A DNA stretch of 64,000 bases from Aurantiochytrium sp. KH105 (lineage: Eukaryota > Sar > Bigyra > Thraustochytrida > Thraustochytriidae). Under the pieces are notes generated by a model. It ran no database searches, was not told the origin of the DNA, and worked only from the letters and a program-made list of their open reading frames with translations. Below, piece by piece: positions 9,093 to 18,768 of the stretch. The translations under genes and the position numbers were made by a program. The first letter of the stretch is position 1, and each line of letters opens with the position of its first letter. The stretch spans positions 62,001 through 126,000 of the forward strand of contig BGKB01000103.1 of assembly GCA_003116975.1 (NCBI GenBank), given 5' to 3'.

Positions 9093-10959
9093 TTAAAAAA
9101 ACAAAACAGAAGAAGGCCGGTCGTTCTCGTCATTGTCGCAATTGCCAATAATGTAAAGGCACTTTTTCCCCATGTATTCGTAGCCTACGGAGGAAAGTTG
9201 ATTCTCGGGCAATTCATAGGTCGTGACGCCCCCTGCCGCTCAGGACTTGCCTGTAGTTCTCTCCATAACTATGTCTGCGTGTAGGATGAGTTCATATAAG
9301 TACAATACTGGCCGTAGAGATCTGAGTTTTCAAAGCAATGGAAAAAGGAAAGAAGGGAAGAAATGTCATGTGAGAACGGCAACCGTTGCTGCCAAGGTCA
9401 TCATTACGAAAGAACTTACTGTTTTCCGGTGGCTTGCACGAGCAAATGTCGATGTCAGTGCACCACTGCGTTCGAACGGTGCCCGTTTCAGCTTCAAAGA
9501 AAAGGGTTAAAGCCAGCGAAAGACCTGTGAAACTCGCAAGTGCGAGATTTATAAAACGAACACGGAAAGACATGACTTGCCAGATCACCTGAAGAGGATA
9601 GCCATGCATCCTCTGTTCAAGGGTGACACATATACAGTCGACGAGAATTTCGGCAATCAATTGGCCGAAAGTCAGAAGAATGTAAGGTTTGATGTTGGGT
9701 TTGTCATCGAACGGATGCTCGAGCTCGTTGAAAAAGGGCAACGGGAGAGTGAGGACCGAACCACGGCTAATGAGGATAAGGCCCAAAACAAGCCACAACG
9801 CGAGATGCTCCGCGAGCATCTCGCCCAATGATAGCATCGCGTACCACTCCGTCTCTGCAAGTTCATGAGAAACCTTGTGTGAGGTCTTGGAAACCCTTCG
9901 CTGCGACACAGGTGCCACAACGGAGTTTCGTCTGTCGCGAAAGGTGCCCGACTCACTGCGTCTGAGAGAGCGGAATCGTGCAGCACTTGCCAGAAGATTT
10001 TCGCGCTCCCGAATTGTCACACGAAAGACGATCTCCTGAATCGATGAGAGCATGAGAAAGATGATGTACCTGGTCCTGTCATTGATCTTTGTAGCCATGA
10101 GACGAAACCACGTCGCCAAAAAGACCTGTATGACCAGCACGAGAGACCAAGCATAGCGACGTCGCACCTCAATGGCTCCGCCTCCAAAATCTGGACTCAT
10201 TGCCGCGAAGCGAGCAGTTTTTCGTGCCGCAAAGTAAAAGAATTCTCGAATTATGGGCCACATCATGCATAGAAAAATGAGATCCCCCATCCCCTTGAGA
10301 ACATCATATGCTTCCATGAGAAAGAGACCGAGGCCGCTCACTGCAACAAGGCCTAGGCTTGCAAGCCAGATGTGGCTGTTGCGAGGGGAAAAGAGAAACA
10401 GGATGATTGTTGGCAGAATAAAGGCGAGCTGCCCAAGAATTCCTTGCATTTCGGCCCTCTCCTCATCGGGGCTAAGATAGAACCCCATGACCAGAATATA
10501 CACGGCGACTTGCGTTGTGAGGAGAATTGTGGTTCGGAGTGCGCCTAGCTTAACGATGATGGCAAAAGCCACGGCGGGAAACATTAGAATGGGCATGACG
10601 ACGGGGAAATTGCCAAATTCGAAGTCGTGACACCAAATTCGACTGATGGCGCCAAACTTGTCTCTGCGTCTACAGATTTCCGTGAGCGAGTAGACTGGTT
10701 CCTTTGCCTGCAAATCGACATCTAGTTTCAACTGCTGGAGTCTGTAAAATACCCAAGGGGCGAGGCAGACGACTGCCACGGCCCATGCCCAAATAACGAG
10801 CTGCGTTGAAAGTGAAAGTCCGATGCAAGTAGCACGTTTCCACGACGGCCGGGGACGGATCCATGCGGGCAAGTTCTCCTGTGGCACGGAACTCGTTGAA
10901 CTCATCATCGAGGACCATGCATGGACGCGTCCTTTGCGTCCGGAGAAAGCGGACCCCAT
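9093..10959 (-). CDS. Multi-pass membrane protein of unknown function, paralogue 2
   Basis: Two exons, 10959-9420 and 9184-9093, with a 235-bp intron (donor GTAAGT, acceptor GTAG), give 543 residues. Through most of its length it matches paralogue 1 (IWCHDFE-GN-PVV, ATKI-D--RY, LTLPLPFF, the SDSGTVRT-type segment before a Cys-rich tail). The last exon reads SYEYMGKKCLYIIGN and ends in VLFF; it aligns loosely with the paralogue's last exon around one Cys. Reading through the intron instead gives an unrelated basic tail, which is why the spliced form is preferred. About ten membrane segments; role and location unknown. A CGCTTGTTCG-type minisatellite abuts the start codon upstream. Confidence 0.82.
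9185..9419 (-). other. Intron of membrane-protein paralogue 2
   Basis: 235 bp, GTAAGT donor and CCGTAG acceptor; same phase and codon position as in paralogue 1. Confidence 0.75.
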
Positions 10960-10960
10960 T

Positions 10961-11092
10961 GCGCTTCTCGCACTTGTTCGCGCTTGTTCGCGCTTGTTCG
11001 CGCTTGTTCGCGCTCAGTTGCGCTTCGTCGCGCTCAGCTGTGCTTCGTCGCGCTCAGTTGCGCTTCGTTGCGCTTGTCGCGCTTCGTCGCGC
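10961..11092. repeat. CGCTTGTTCG / CGCTCAGTTGCGCTTCGTCG minisatellite
   Basis: Four CGCTTGTTCG decamers are followed by several degenerate units in which CGCTCAG(T/C)TG alternates with (C/T)GCTTCGT(C/T)G. The array begins immediately upstream of the ATG of membrane-protein paralogue 2, so it occupies its 5' UTR or core promoter. Confidence 0.85.
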
Positions 11093-11623
11093 CGGCCCCA
11101 AGTGTGACACTTCGTGGTTTGCAATGGTCACAGAGTTTTACGCGCTGCCGTCGGGCGCATTCCCGCAGGCGAAGCAATGCAGCTTTGTGATGAGGCCAGA
11201 CTATGTGGAAAATTCAGAAACGCACCAGTACATGTATGATGCAAGAGAATGGAAAGAAGGGTGGGGAGGACCGCCGTCACCGAAGGTGACAAGCCTTAAA
11301 AGGAAGGCAGATAGGCGTTGCACCAGCACCTGGAATGCGCTATTCTGCTCATACAGTTCATAGCGCAAGCTTACATGGTAGGTCCCATGCCAAAGATCCG
11401 TTGAGAGCGCTGCCGGCCGGGCCCGGACCCGGACCCAGACCCAGACCGCGGCGGCGCAGAGATTGTCTACTACGCAACAAACCAGGAGCCGGCGATGGCT
11501 TATCTGGATCAATGATGGTTTTGTCATTTCAGAAGTTACACGTAGGTTCACTTTGAGGATGTAAAAAATAAATTCAAGACACATGAACTAGCAGCTTTGC
11601 TTAAGATGGAGAACCGTTTCGTT
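11093..11623. other. Intergenic spacer
   Basis: It lies between the minisatellite upstream of membrane-protein paralogue 2 and the stop of the LRR gene. I see no gene; a short GGCCCGGACCCGGACCC-type stretch occurs near 11418-11440. Confidence 0.45.
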
Positions 11624-13429
11624 CTACTTTGCTGACGTAGTTTTGCGGCGAGGGTGTTCTGTCGCAATATCGACAAAGTTGGGACGAGTGGACTCAATCG
11701 AGCGTGCACTTTCCCATACATCGTCCATAGTCGCGTCTTTTGATTCAGCAGCTGATGGCTGGGTGACTGTTCCAGAACGCACGGCCCCGGGGACGACAGG
11801 ATTTTCGATGCCAAGATAGCGAAGCGACTCATTGGCTTTGACGCCCTCGAGGATGGACAAGGCAGCGCCAATCCCAAAAGGATTGAACCCGATCTCAAGC
11901 GTGCGCAGAGATGAGGTGTTCGGGAGGGCGTCTCGCACGGCACCCGCAGTGATGGGTCCGAGTTGGTTGTGCGATAGATCGAGCAAACAAAGGCTTGGCG
12001 AAGAGGCAATGAGCTCCCCAATCGCAGCGGCTGCCTCGTCGTCAATACTGTTCCAGCTCAAGACGAGTTTCTGCAGCACGCTGCATTGGGAAGTGGCTTT
12101 AAGGAGTGGAATTGCGCCCCCGGCTTTGACGACATTCCAGCCAAGGTCCAAATCTTTGACACCCCAAGCCTGGCCCTCAAATGCCTCTGCAATGGCGCGA
12201 GCACCGCCTGCGCCAATGATGTTTTTGGACAGATTGAGCGCAACGAGTTGTTTTCCGTCGGAATCTTCGTTGGATGCTCCAGACGTGGAACGGTATAGTC
12301 GCCGAAATCCCTTCCATGATTTGAGGTAGACGCATGGGGTAAGGAGAGCGCGCGAAAGGCCCATGGCGAATCTGTCTCCAAGCTTGTTGTTTGAGAGGTC
12401 GAGCATACAAAGCGCGAAGAGACCACCTTCGCGGGACCGGCGGATACCGCTTGCGAGAGACAAGCCTGCATCGTTACCGAGGCGGTTGCCGGAGACGGAG
12501 AGTCCTCGGAGATTGGGCCGTTTGGCAACAACATCTCCGAGTGCCTCGGCGCCCGTTTCACCCATATTGTTGTGGGAGACGTCGAGCACTTCGACCAACT
12601 CGTTGACCTGGAGGGCCTCGCAAAGAGCAACGACAGCGTTGTCACTCATGAGCTGATATGGAACGCTGAGCATCGGCTTGTCAAGATTGTCGATCAGGCC
12701 AGTCGTGGGCACGACCCCGTGATCGATGCAAGCTTGCGCGTAAGCAAGCTGGCCCGTTTCACGCGTGTCTGCTCGCGCAGCGTCGGTAATCATCCGCACG
12801 TCGAGGCTCGATGTAGAGGAGCACATGCTGAGCGACGCCTCATCATTGTCCTCTTCGTTGTCGTCGTCATCGCTGCTGCAGCTGCTGCTGCTGCAAATGG
12901 AGCGCCCGACGCTCGCAGGGCATGCTTTCGAGACTTCTTTTTCGTTGTTGCTGACCTCGCTGTCCTCGGCAGCGTCCTCCCCGTCCCTCGCAGCATCGTC
13001 CTGCGTAAGAAACGCTGTCTTTCTCGCGCTGCTGGACTCGTACTTGGACTCTGCGCGAGCGCTGAGATCGTTGTCGTCGTCGAGTAGGGTAGCTGTGGCC
13101 GGGCTTTCGTCGTCGCGTTCGGCCGCCGACATGCGCGTCTCGCCACGTCTCGCCGCCGACGAGGCCGCCACCTTGACGCTGGCCCGCGGCGAGCCTGCCG
13201 CCGCCGCCGCCGCCGCGGGCCCTGCCGCCGCCGCCCCTGCCGCCGCCGCCGTGCCGCGCGGCATGAACACGGAGCAGACCAGATTCGACTTGGACCGGGA
13301 CTGCGTAATGAACTTGCTCACCACCTTCGGGTCCACCTTCAGCGCCGCGCCCAGGCTCTCCGGCAGCCACTCCCCGCCGCCCTCCGCGCCGCCGCCGCGC
13401 GCCTCCGTCCTCTCGCGCGCCCCGCTCAT
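11624..13429 (-). CDS. Leucine-rich-repeat (ribonuclease-inhibitor type) protein
   Basis: A 601-residue single-exon protein. The N-terminal third is low-complexity (Ala/Gly runs, then Ser/Asp/Glu-rich acidic tracts). The C-terminal half holds about eight LRRs of the RI/NLRC type with LDLSHN, LDLSNNKLG, LNLSKNIIG and LSWNSID cores and an alternating 28-29-residue pattern ending near LEIGFNPFG. Such repeats form a curved binding scaffold; no NACHT, kinase or F-box domain accompanies them, so the partner is unknown. The ATG at 13429 has an A at -3; further upstream the frame continues with a GTG codon and a weak context, so I did not extend it. Confidence 0.8.
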   Translation of the reverse strand: MSGARERTEARGGGAEGGGEWLPESLGAALKVDPKVVSKFITQSRSKSNLVCSVFMPRGTAAAAGAAAAGPAAAAAAAGSPRASVKVAASSAARRGETRMSAAERDDESPATATLLDDDNDLSARAESKYESSSARKTAFLTQDDAARDGEDAAEDSEVSNNEKEVSKACPASVGRSICSSSSCSSDDDDNEEDNDEASLSMCSSTSSLDVRMITDAARADTRETGQLAYAQACIDHGVVPTTGLIDNLDKPMLSVPYQLMSDNAVVALCEALQVNELVEVLDVSHNNMGETGAEALGDVVAKRPNLRGLSVSGNRLGNDAGLSLASGIRRSREGGLFALCMLDLSNNKLGDRFAMGLSRALLTPCVYLKSWKGFRRLYRSTSGASNEDSDGKQLVALNLSKNIIGAGGARAIAEAFEGQAWGVKDLDLGWNVVKAGGAIPLLKATSQCSVLQKLVLSWNSIDDEAAAAIGELIASSPSLCLLDLSHNQLGPITAGAVRDALPNTSSLRTLEIGFNPFGIGAALSILEGVKANESLRYLGIENPVVPGAVRSGTVTQPSAAESKDATMDDVWESARSIESTRPNFVDIATEHPRRKTTSAK

Positions 13430-13519
13430 GCTCCGTTCTTCGCGCTCTGCCGCCGCTGCTCGCGTGCTCCTCCCAGGCATGCAGCATGCAGGCAGGCGAG
13501 CAGGCAGGCGAGCATGCAC

Positions 13520-14675
13520 GCATTAGCGCCTCGCCGCGTCTCGGCCCCTCGCTGACTAACAGTAGCGCGCCGCGGGTGCCGTTTGCGCCACTTGCGGCCT
13601 CGCCGCCGGCCCTTTGCGCGCGCGCATTCCGCACTTGCCGCCGCCGCACGCGACACACAGCACGGCGCGGCCGCCCGGGCTGCGGCCGCCCACACCTGGC
13701 CGGACGCGCGACTCCGTCCTGGGTTCGCGCGGCACTGGCTTGCCAGCTTCTTTTCCCCTCCTACTAGCTTGCTTCTCCCCCAAATGCGGGCCGCTGAGGG
13801 GCCTGCGGCGGGGGCCGTTGCGCCCACCTTGCGGTGGTCTCGGCCCTATAATCGTCGCGCCCCATCCACACAGCACGGTTCACTGTGGAGAGAGGCCAAG
13901 CTGTGAGGCAGCCACCCGCAGATCGCGTAGCTGCGGTTGCTTGCCTTGCCTCGCCTAACAGACGGGCGGCGAGCCGAGTCTCACTAGGCCCGTGCCAGCC
14001 TAGCCTCACAGTCAGAGGCGGGCTGCCTCCGAGATTACACCGCACACGCGTGCGGCCACTCAACCCTCGCTCCTCATCACGCCTCATCGCTCGCCCGCCA
14101 CCCACCTGCGCTCTTCCCAAGATGAGAGTGGCGGTGGGTCGCGGGAACGACTTGAGTGGCGCAAATATCTCCTCTGGCGTCAGCAGCAGCAGGGAGCGAG
14201 TGGAAGCGCAAGGGAGGAAGGAAGCCGGCAGACGACAGAGAAAAGAATGCTGCAACTGCGTGCGCACGTGCAGTTGCTTGGGCTTAGGTCGTTCGCTCGT
14301 TCGTCGCAGTACAGCTGCGACCACCTGACATGAAGATTGGCGTTCGTGGGGTTGCCACTCCAGCAAGGAACGGGACGCAGGTGGGCAAGTAAGCCGAAAT
14401 GCAGCCAGATATTCTGGCAGAGGGACTGTTTCTCATGTTTCCCTCTCTCTCCCTCTTCCCTCACGTCCTCCTTTCCTCTCTCACCAAAGATAATAAATGT
14501 GACACGCTGCTGTGAGGCCTCGAGTGCTGGCGTAGCAACCGCCGCCCAACCGCAGCCCACAACCTCCATCGCCGCGGCAACGACCATCAGGAACAATGGT
14601 AAATGAATGAATGAACGAATGCAGATATTGAATACGTAAGGCCTATTTGCTACTTCCAAACAGCCACGATCTCAC
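13520..14675. other. Intergenic region, GC-rich
   Basis: About 1.15 kb between the LRR gene start and the 3' end of the acetyltransferase-ankyrin gene. The open frames seen on both strands mirror each other and have biased composition. No repeat array, RNA gene or promoter motif stands out. Confidence 0.45.
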
Positions 14676-16409
14676 TCACAATAGCGTCGTCTTCACGGCA
14701 GCAAAGGGTAAGAGCAGTGCAGCACATTCCGAGAAAGATCGAAGCTTCGCAATGTCCAAAGCCGTCTCGTCGAAGTCGTTCACTACGGACGTGTCGGCAC
14801 CCTTCTCGAGAAGGAAGCGAACGACATCTGGGTGGTTATGAAGTGCAGCCCCGTGCAGAGGCGTTCGATTCCCTTGCGATGGCTGGTTGACATCCGCTCC
14901 TGCGGCAACAAGACGCTTGCAGATCTCCAAGTGACCGCCAATCGCTGCTGCCCGCAGCGGAAAATGCTTGGCCCCTGGAAGGGCCAGTGAGGCACCCCGC
15001 TCCAGCAAGGCTTGCACGGTGTCGAGGTGGCCCTCCCGCGCGGCGAGAATTAGAGGCGTGAACGCCTCTGGGCATGATGAAGTAACGTCAGGGGTGGTCA
15101 AGACTCCGACGTCGAGCATTTCCACGAGACGATCCGTTTGCCCCGTTTCGGCCGCGAGAAGAAAGCGCATCACATGTTCGTCCTCCTCCTCGGCCTCGCC
15201 ATCGCCACCTTCGTCACTCGCTTCGTCTTCGAGGAAGAGCTGCTTTGACATAATGACATGTGCCTTGTCTTTCGGAGAGGTCTCGTCAATAGCAAATCCT
15301 AGCTTTGCGTAGAAACGCATGGCTTGCTCGTTGGCGCGAAAACACGTGAGCATGAGCCAATCCATCTCCCAGTAACGCGCGACACGCTCCATTAGGAGCA
15401 TAAGAAAGGATCCGAGTCCGCTGTGGGCCGCGGTAGAAAGATCGACCTGGATCTCGTACACGTAAAAGACCAGCGCCTTGCCCTCAATTATAAAGCGGAA
15501 ATTTACAAAGCCTGCAAGCGCGCCGCTGTCTTGGTGACGAGCGATGACAAAGCGCGAAGCGCTTTTGACGAGCTGTGCGCGCTTCTTGTCGCGATCCCAC
15601 TTCCACTTGGCCTCCGCGTACGCGGCGCGCATGTTGCGCTCCGTGAGATCGAGACACGCAGTGATTGTCTCAGCACTATCTGTGCCATCACTAGGAGCCA
15701 GAAACTCCATTACAAATGAATGTCCGTTTCCTTTGTGCATAGTCAGGTCTGGAAATTCGGAAAGCACGTTTCGTGGTTGTTTGTTGCCGCCAGGAACCTC
15801 GGGTTCCTGATAATACTTGGCGCGCTTGAGGCGCCGTTTGCGAACTTCTTGGTCGTCGCCGAGATCCTCTTCCTCCTCGAGCTGCTCCATTTCGTCCTCG
15901 TCAGCTAGCGCGTTGTACAAGTCCTCCACGGACTTGGATCCACCGGGATGCCAGCCGTCTTCGTCCTCTTCGTCGTCCTCGTCATCATCGCCAAGACGAT
16001 CATGCACAACCTGGAACATTTCTGGGTGCTGCTGGAGGAGCATCATGAGGGCTCGGTTCTGAAGATTCTGCCGCACGCGCTGGCCCACGACGCTCCCGTC
16101 TCCGCCGTATTCTACCTCGCGACGGATTGCGGTCGACCTTTTTGCCTGCTTGAGAAAGACCAAATCTGTCAGATGGCTTCTGGCCCGGAGCCTCGCTCGG
16201 GCGATTTTCATATCAAGATTCTGCAGAAGCTCCTCTTCTTGTTCCTCGACTGTCCTTTTCGCGTCTCCGCGAGCCTTGCGCAATGTGCGCTCGTCGTCCT
16301 TCGTGGGCCTTCGCCGCTTTTGGGCAAGTGCATCGTCCCTCTCGCCAAGCGCCTCCACTTCCTCGGGCCGCAGCTCCGCAAGCGCGCGCTTGCTCTCGCG
16401 CCGAGGCAT
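14676..16409 (-). CDS. NatD (NAA40)-type N-terminal acetyltransferase fused to ankyrin repeats
   Basis: 577 residues, single exon. Residues 1-225 are charged and helical with an acidic run near 141-151. Residues about 225-395 match the NAA40 GNAT fold: LDLTERNM (253-260), AKWKWD, the FVNFRF strand, YEIQV with Tyr318 and Glu319 in the positions of the NatD active-site pair, then GLGSFLM for the acetyl-CoA loop and MLTCFRANEQAM--FY. Residues about 413-577 form roughly four ankyrin repeats (TPLILAAREGHLDTV, AAAIGGHLEICK, TPLHGAALHNHPDVV, DFDETALDIAK). NAA40 acetylates the N-termini of histones H4 and H2A. In the usual R/Q-x-x-G-x-G/A loop the first basic residue is Ala. The reading frame starts upstream with TTG; the first ATG is at 16409. 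Confidence 0.85.
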   Translation of the reverse strand: MPRRESKRALAELRPEEVEALGERDDALAQKRRRPTKDDERTLRKARGDAKRTVEEQEEELLQNLDMKIARARLRARSHLTDLVFLKQAKRSTAIRREVEYGGDGSVVGQRVRQNLQNRALMMLLQQHPEMFQVVHDRLGDDDEDDEEDEDGWHPGGSKSVEDLYNALADEDEMEQLEEEEDLGDDQEVRKRRLKRAKYYQEPEVPGGNKQPRNVLSEFPDLTMHKGNGHSFVMEFLAPSDGTDSAETITACLDLTERNMRAAYAEAKWKWDRDKKRAQLVKSASRFVIARHQDSGALAGFVNFRFIIEGKALVFYVYEIQVDLSTAAHSGLGSFLMLLMERVARYWEMDWLMLTCFRANEQAMRFYAKLGFAIDETSPKDKAHVIMSKQLFLEDEASDEGGDGEAEEEDEHVMRFLLAAETGQTDRLVEMLDVGVLTTPDVTSSCPEAFTPLILAAREGHLDTVQALLERGASLALPGAKHFPLRAAAIGGHLEICKRLVAAGADVNQPSQGNRTPLHGAALHNHPDVVRFLLEKGADTSVVNDFDETALDIAKLRSFSECAALLLPFAAVKTTLL

Positions 16410-16493
16410 GAGCTTGTCGCTGCTCGCCTGGCGAAAGCGGTCCCGACCTACGGCGTCTCGCGCCCGTGTCTTCGCGCGCGCGCGCGCGCACAA

Positions 16494-16952
16494 TGCTAGA
16501 TTTCTCAGCGTTTGGTTGCGAGAGACTTTTCCCTTCCCTTCCTTTTCCTCTTCAAAGATCCTTCTAGCCTACTTCTCGTTCGTCTGGTATAGTATACTGG
16601 CACCTTGTGAAAACCTAGGTCGTTCTTGCTTCGTGGCGAGAGAGTTTCCCGCAACGAGGATTTGGCTGCCAGCGCACCGGAGATAACAAGAAGAAGCAAG
16701 AGACAAAACGCCAAATGTTCTTCACGGATGCGAAGAACGTTACGGAACTCCGTCTCGATATACTAATCATCGTCATCTACAAGCAATTACGCGACAGTCC
16801 CCTATTCTTTTTCTAATCTTCTAAAATCTGACGCAATGCCCTTAACTGTAGGCCCGAGTTCCTCCCAGCCAGCCAGGCAAAAGTATACACACGAAAATAA
16901 GAGTGAAAAAAAAGAAAAGAAAATCTCCACCACCAACAACAACCATGCGAAG
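16494..16952. other. Intergenic spacer
   Basis: This lies between the acetyltransferase-ankyrin gene and the MFS gene stop. A CG dinucleotide run (about 16473-16490) lies at its left border. No gene is seen. Confidence 0.45.
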
Positions 16953-18605
16953 CTAGTTTTGCTTGATGTTGGATGCGCTACGCGCGCGTGATCTGACGCG
17001 ATCCGAAGGAAAAGTCCAATGCAAAACAGATACAAAGACTGCACTGAGCAACCAAGGAGCAATCGTGTTCCACAGCAAAGCCCGCCCCAATGCAGAGTGA
17101 TTTCCAAGGTCAAGACAGCCGCCCTGAAACGAGGTGGCAACCGCCAGACCAACCTTGGAGCCAAAAAAGTAGCCAAGCACACGACTCTTCACATCACGCG
17201 CGCTCATCTGACCCTCGTTGACAGCGGCAAACTTATACTCGAGCGCCGCAATCCGGTCAGCTTCCTCGAGCTTGCAGCTTGCAACACGCGCAGCGACGCC
17301 TTCGCGATCATAGCCAAACACATGCTCTGCGAGAGCGCCCACTACGATCCCAGAGCCGATGCTAAATGTACTCTGCAGTGCGTGATGCATGCTCATGACG
17401 CGCGCCCCGGCGCCCGGGGGCATGAGCTCTGCAAGAATTGGTTTCGTTGCGCCTGTCGCGATCCACGGAATGACAAATCCCAAAGCGAAGAGACCAAGCG
17501 CTGCATATTCAAGAGCATCATGTTCGAGTCCGCCAAAAATCATCAAGACGAGAGGCAGGCGAATCAGGGTCGCAAACTGGGCCATGTAGATGCGTCCATG
17601 CTGCGGATCAAAGCGAGCAAAATAGTCGCCCACGTAGCCCGCCACAAACTGACCGGGAATCATTCCTAACTGCATGGCGTTTCCAAACACCCCGGCAAGG
17701 GCATTGCTCACGCCACCAGTCTGAAACCACATGACCAAAAAGGCGAAGCCGGCGTACGGAAAGGTTCCAAAAAGACCATGCAAGACGATAATCTGGAACG
17801 AGCGCATGGAAAAGACATCGCGAACGCCAGCTTCTTCGTCCTTCTTGATGGCACCAGTCTTGTCGAGCTCACTTGCCATGATCTTTCCATTCTTCTCTTG
17901 TCCCGATTTGAGCTTTTTGTTTGCGTTCGCAGACCCGGACGCACCTTCGCCAATACCCTGCTGCTGCAGCAGCTGGTCGCGTGATGGAATGAATTGCCAC
18001 AAGAGTAATGCCACGAGCAAGCTGAGTGCGCCAAAGGCTAGTAAAAGCACGCGCCAGCTGGCGCTGAAGCGGGTTACCAGAGCTGCACCAACAACACGAC
18101 CGACTGACTCGGAAATGCTCACGCGACTAAAGTTGCGACCTCGCGTTGCGGAATCGAGCTTTGACACCACGCTGCCCATCAGAGGCCGGAGAATGGAGCT
18201 GCACAGGCCCGAGACAAAGCGAAGCAAGAGCAGTTCCACGAACCCCGTCGCTTGACTCATGAGCATACTGCACAGACCGATCCCTGCGACAGCCAGAACC
18301 ACGAACCGTCGCGGGTCTTGTGCTCGATCCACGAGCGGCGCCCAGACCACTCCAGCGAACCTCAGCGAGGAGCTCTGCGCAAGCCAAATGTACCCGAGCA
18401 ACGTCGGGCTCAGGCCAAACTCCTGCTCCAGGTTCCTGAACAGCGAGCTCAAAAACGCCACATCTGTGGTCTTCACCAGCGTGGCCACCAGGAGGCCCGT
18501 CCACGCCCGCTCCTGGCCCTCGCGCTGCATGTCGTCGCGCGCCTCGCGGCGATCAACCGAAGCAAGCGCCTTTGCCTTGCCTTGCCCTGCTCGCCTTCCT
18601 CGCAT
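16953..18605 (-). CDS. Major facilitator superfamily transporter
   Basis: 550 residues, single exon, with a short basic N-terminal tail followed by about twelve membrane segments in two halves. The first half has the MFS loop APLVDRAQDPRR after helix 2 and LLLRFVSGLCSSILRPLMGSVVSKL, corresponding to helices 4-5 with a conserved Arg. A cytoplasmic Lys/Glu-rich loop (about residues 215-265) separates the halves. A second polar insertion (about 430-480) precedes the last helices. I cannot assign a substrate. It is transcribed divergently from the coiled-coil gene at 18769 across 163 bp and has a TATA box 47 bp upstream of its ATG. Confidence 0.88.
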   Translation of the reverse strand: MRGRRAGQGKAKALASVDRREARDDMQREGQERAWTGLLVATLVKTTDVAFLSSLFRNLEQEFGLSPTLLGYIWLAQSSSLRFAGVVWAPLVDRAQDPRRFVVLAVAGIGLCSMLMSQATGFVELLLLRFVSGLCSSILRPLMGSVVSKLDSATRGRNFSRVSISESVGRVVGAALVTRFSASWRVLLLAFGALSLLVALLLWQFIPSRDQLLQQQGIGEGASGSANANKKLKSGQEKNGKIMASELDKTGAIKKDEEAGVRDVFSMRSFQIIVLHGLFGTFPYAGFAFLVMWFQTGGVSNALAGVFGNAMQLGMIPGQFVAGYVGDYFARFDPQHGRIYMAQFATLIRLPLVLMIFGGLEHDALEYAALGLFALGFVIPWIATGATKPILAELMPPGAGARVMSMHHALQSTFSIGSGIVVGALAEHVFGYDREGVAARVASCKLEEADRIAALEYKFAAVNEGQMSARDVKSRVLGYFFGSKVGLAVATSFQGGCLDLGNHSALGRALLWNTIAPWLLSAVFVSVLHWTFPSDRVRSRARSASNIKQN

Positions 18606-18651
18606 TGCATCTTCTCCGATGCTCGCGAACCCGACGCTGTGGCCCGGCGCC

Positions 18652-18659
18652 TTTTTATA
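18652..18659 (-). promoter_or_regulatory. TATA box (TATAAAAA) of the MFS gene
   Basis: On the minus strand the sequence reads GAGACCTATAAAAAGGCGCC, with the TATA element 47 nt upstream of the MFS start codon. A very similar GAGACCTTAAAAAGG lies at the same distance from the MOSC gene start, which supports a core-promoter role. Confidence 0.7.
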
Positions 18660-18768
18660 GGTCTCTTCCGGACCGATATGGGTCTCTTAGGCCTCTCTCC
18701 CCTAGCAAGTAAACCTCGAGAATCAATCAAGCCGTGGAGCAGCCGCCGCGCAGCAGAACCGTGTCGCC

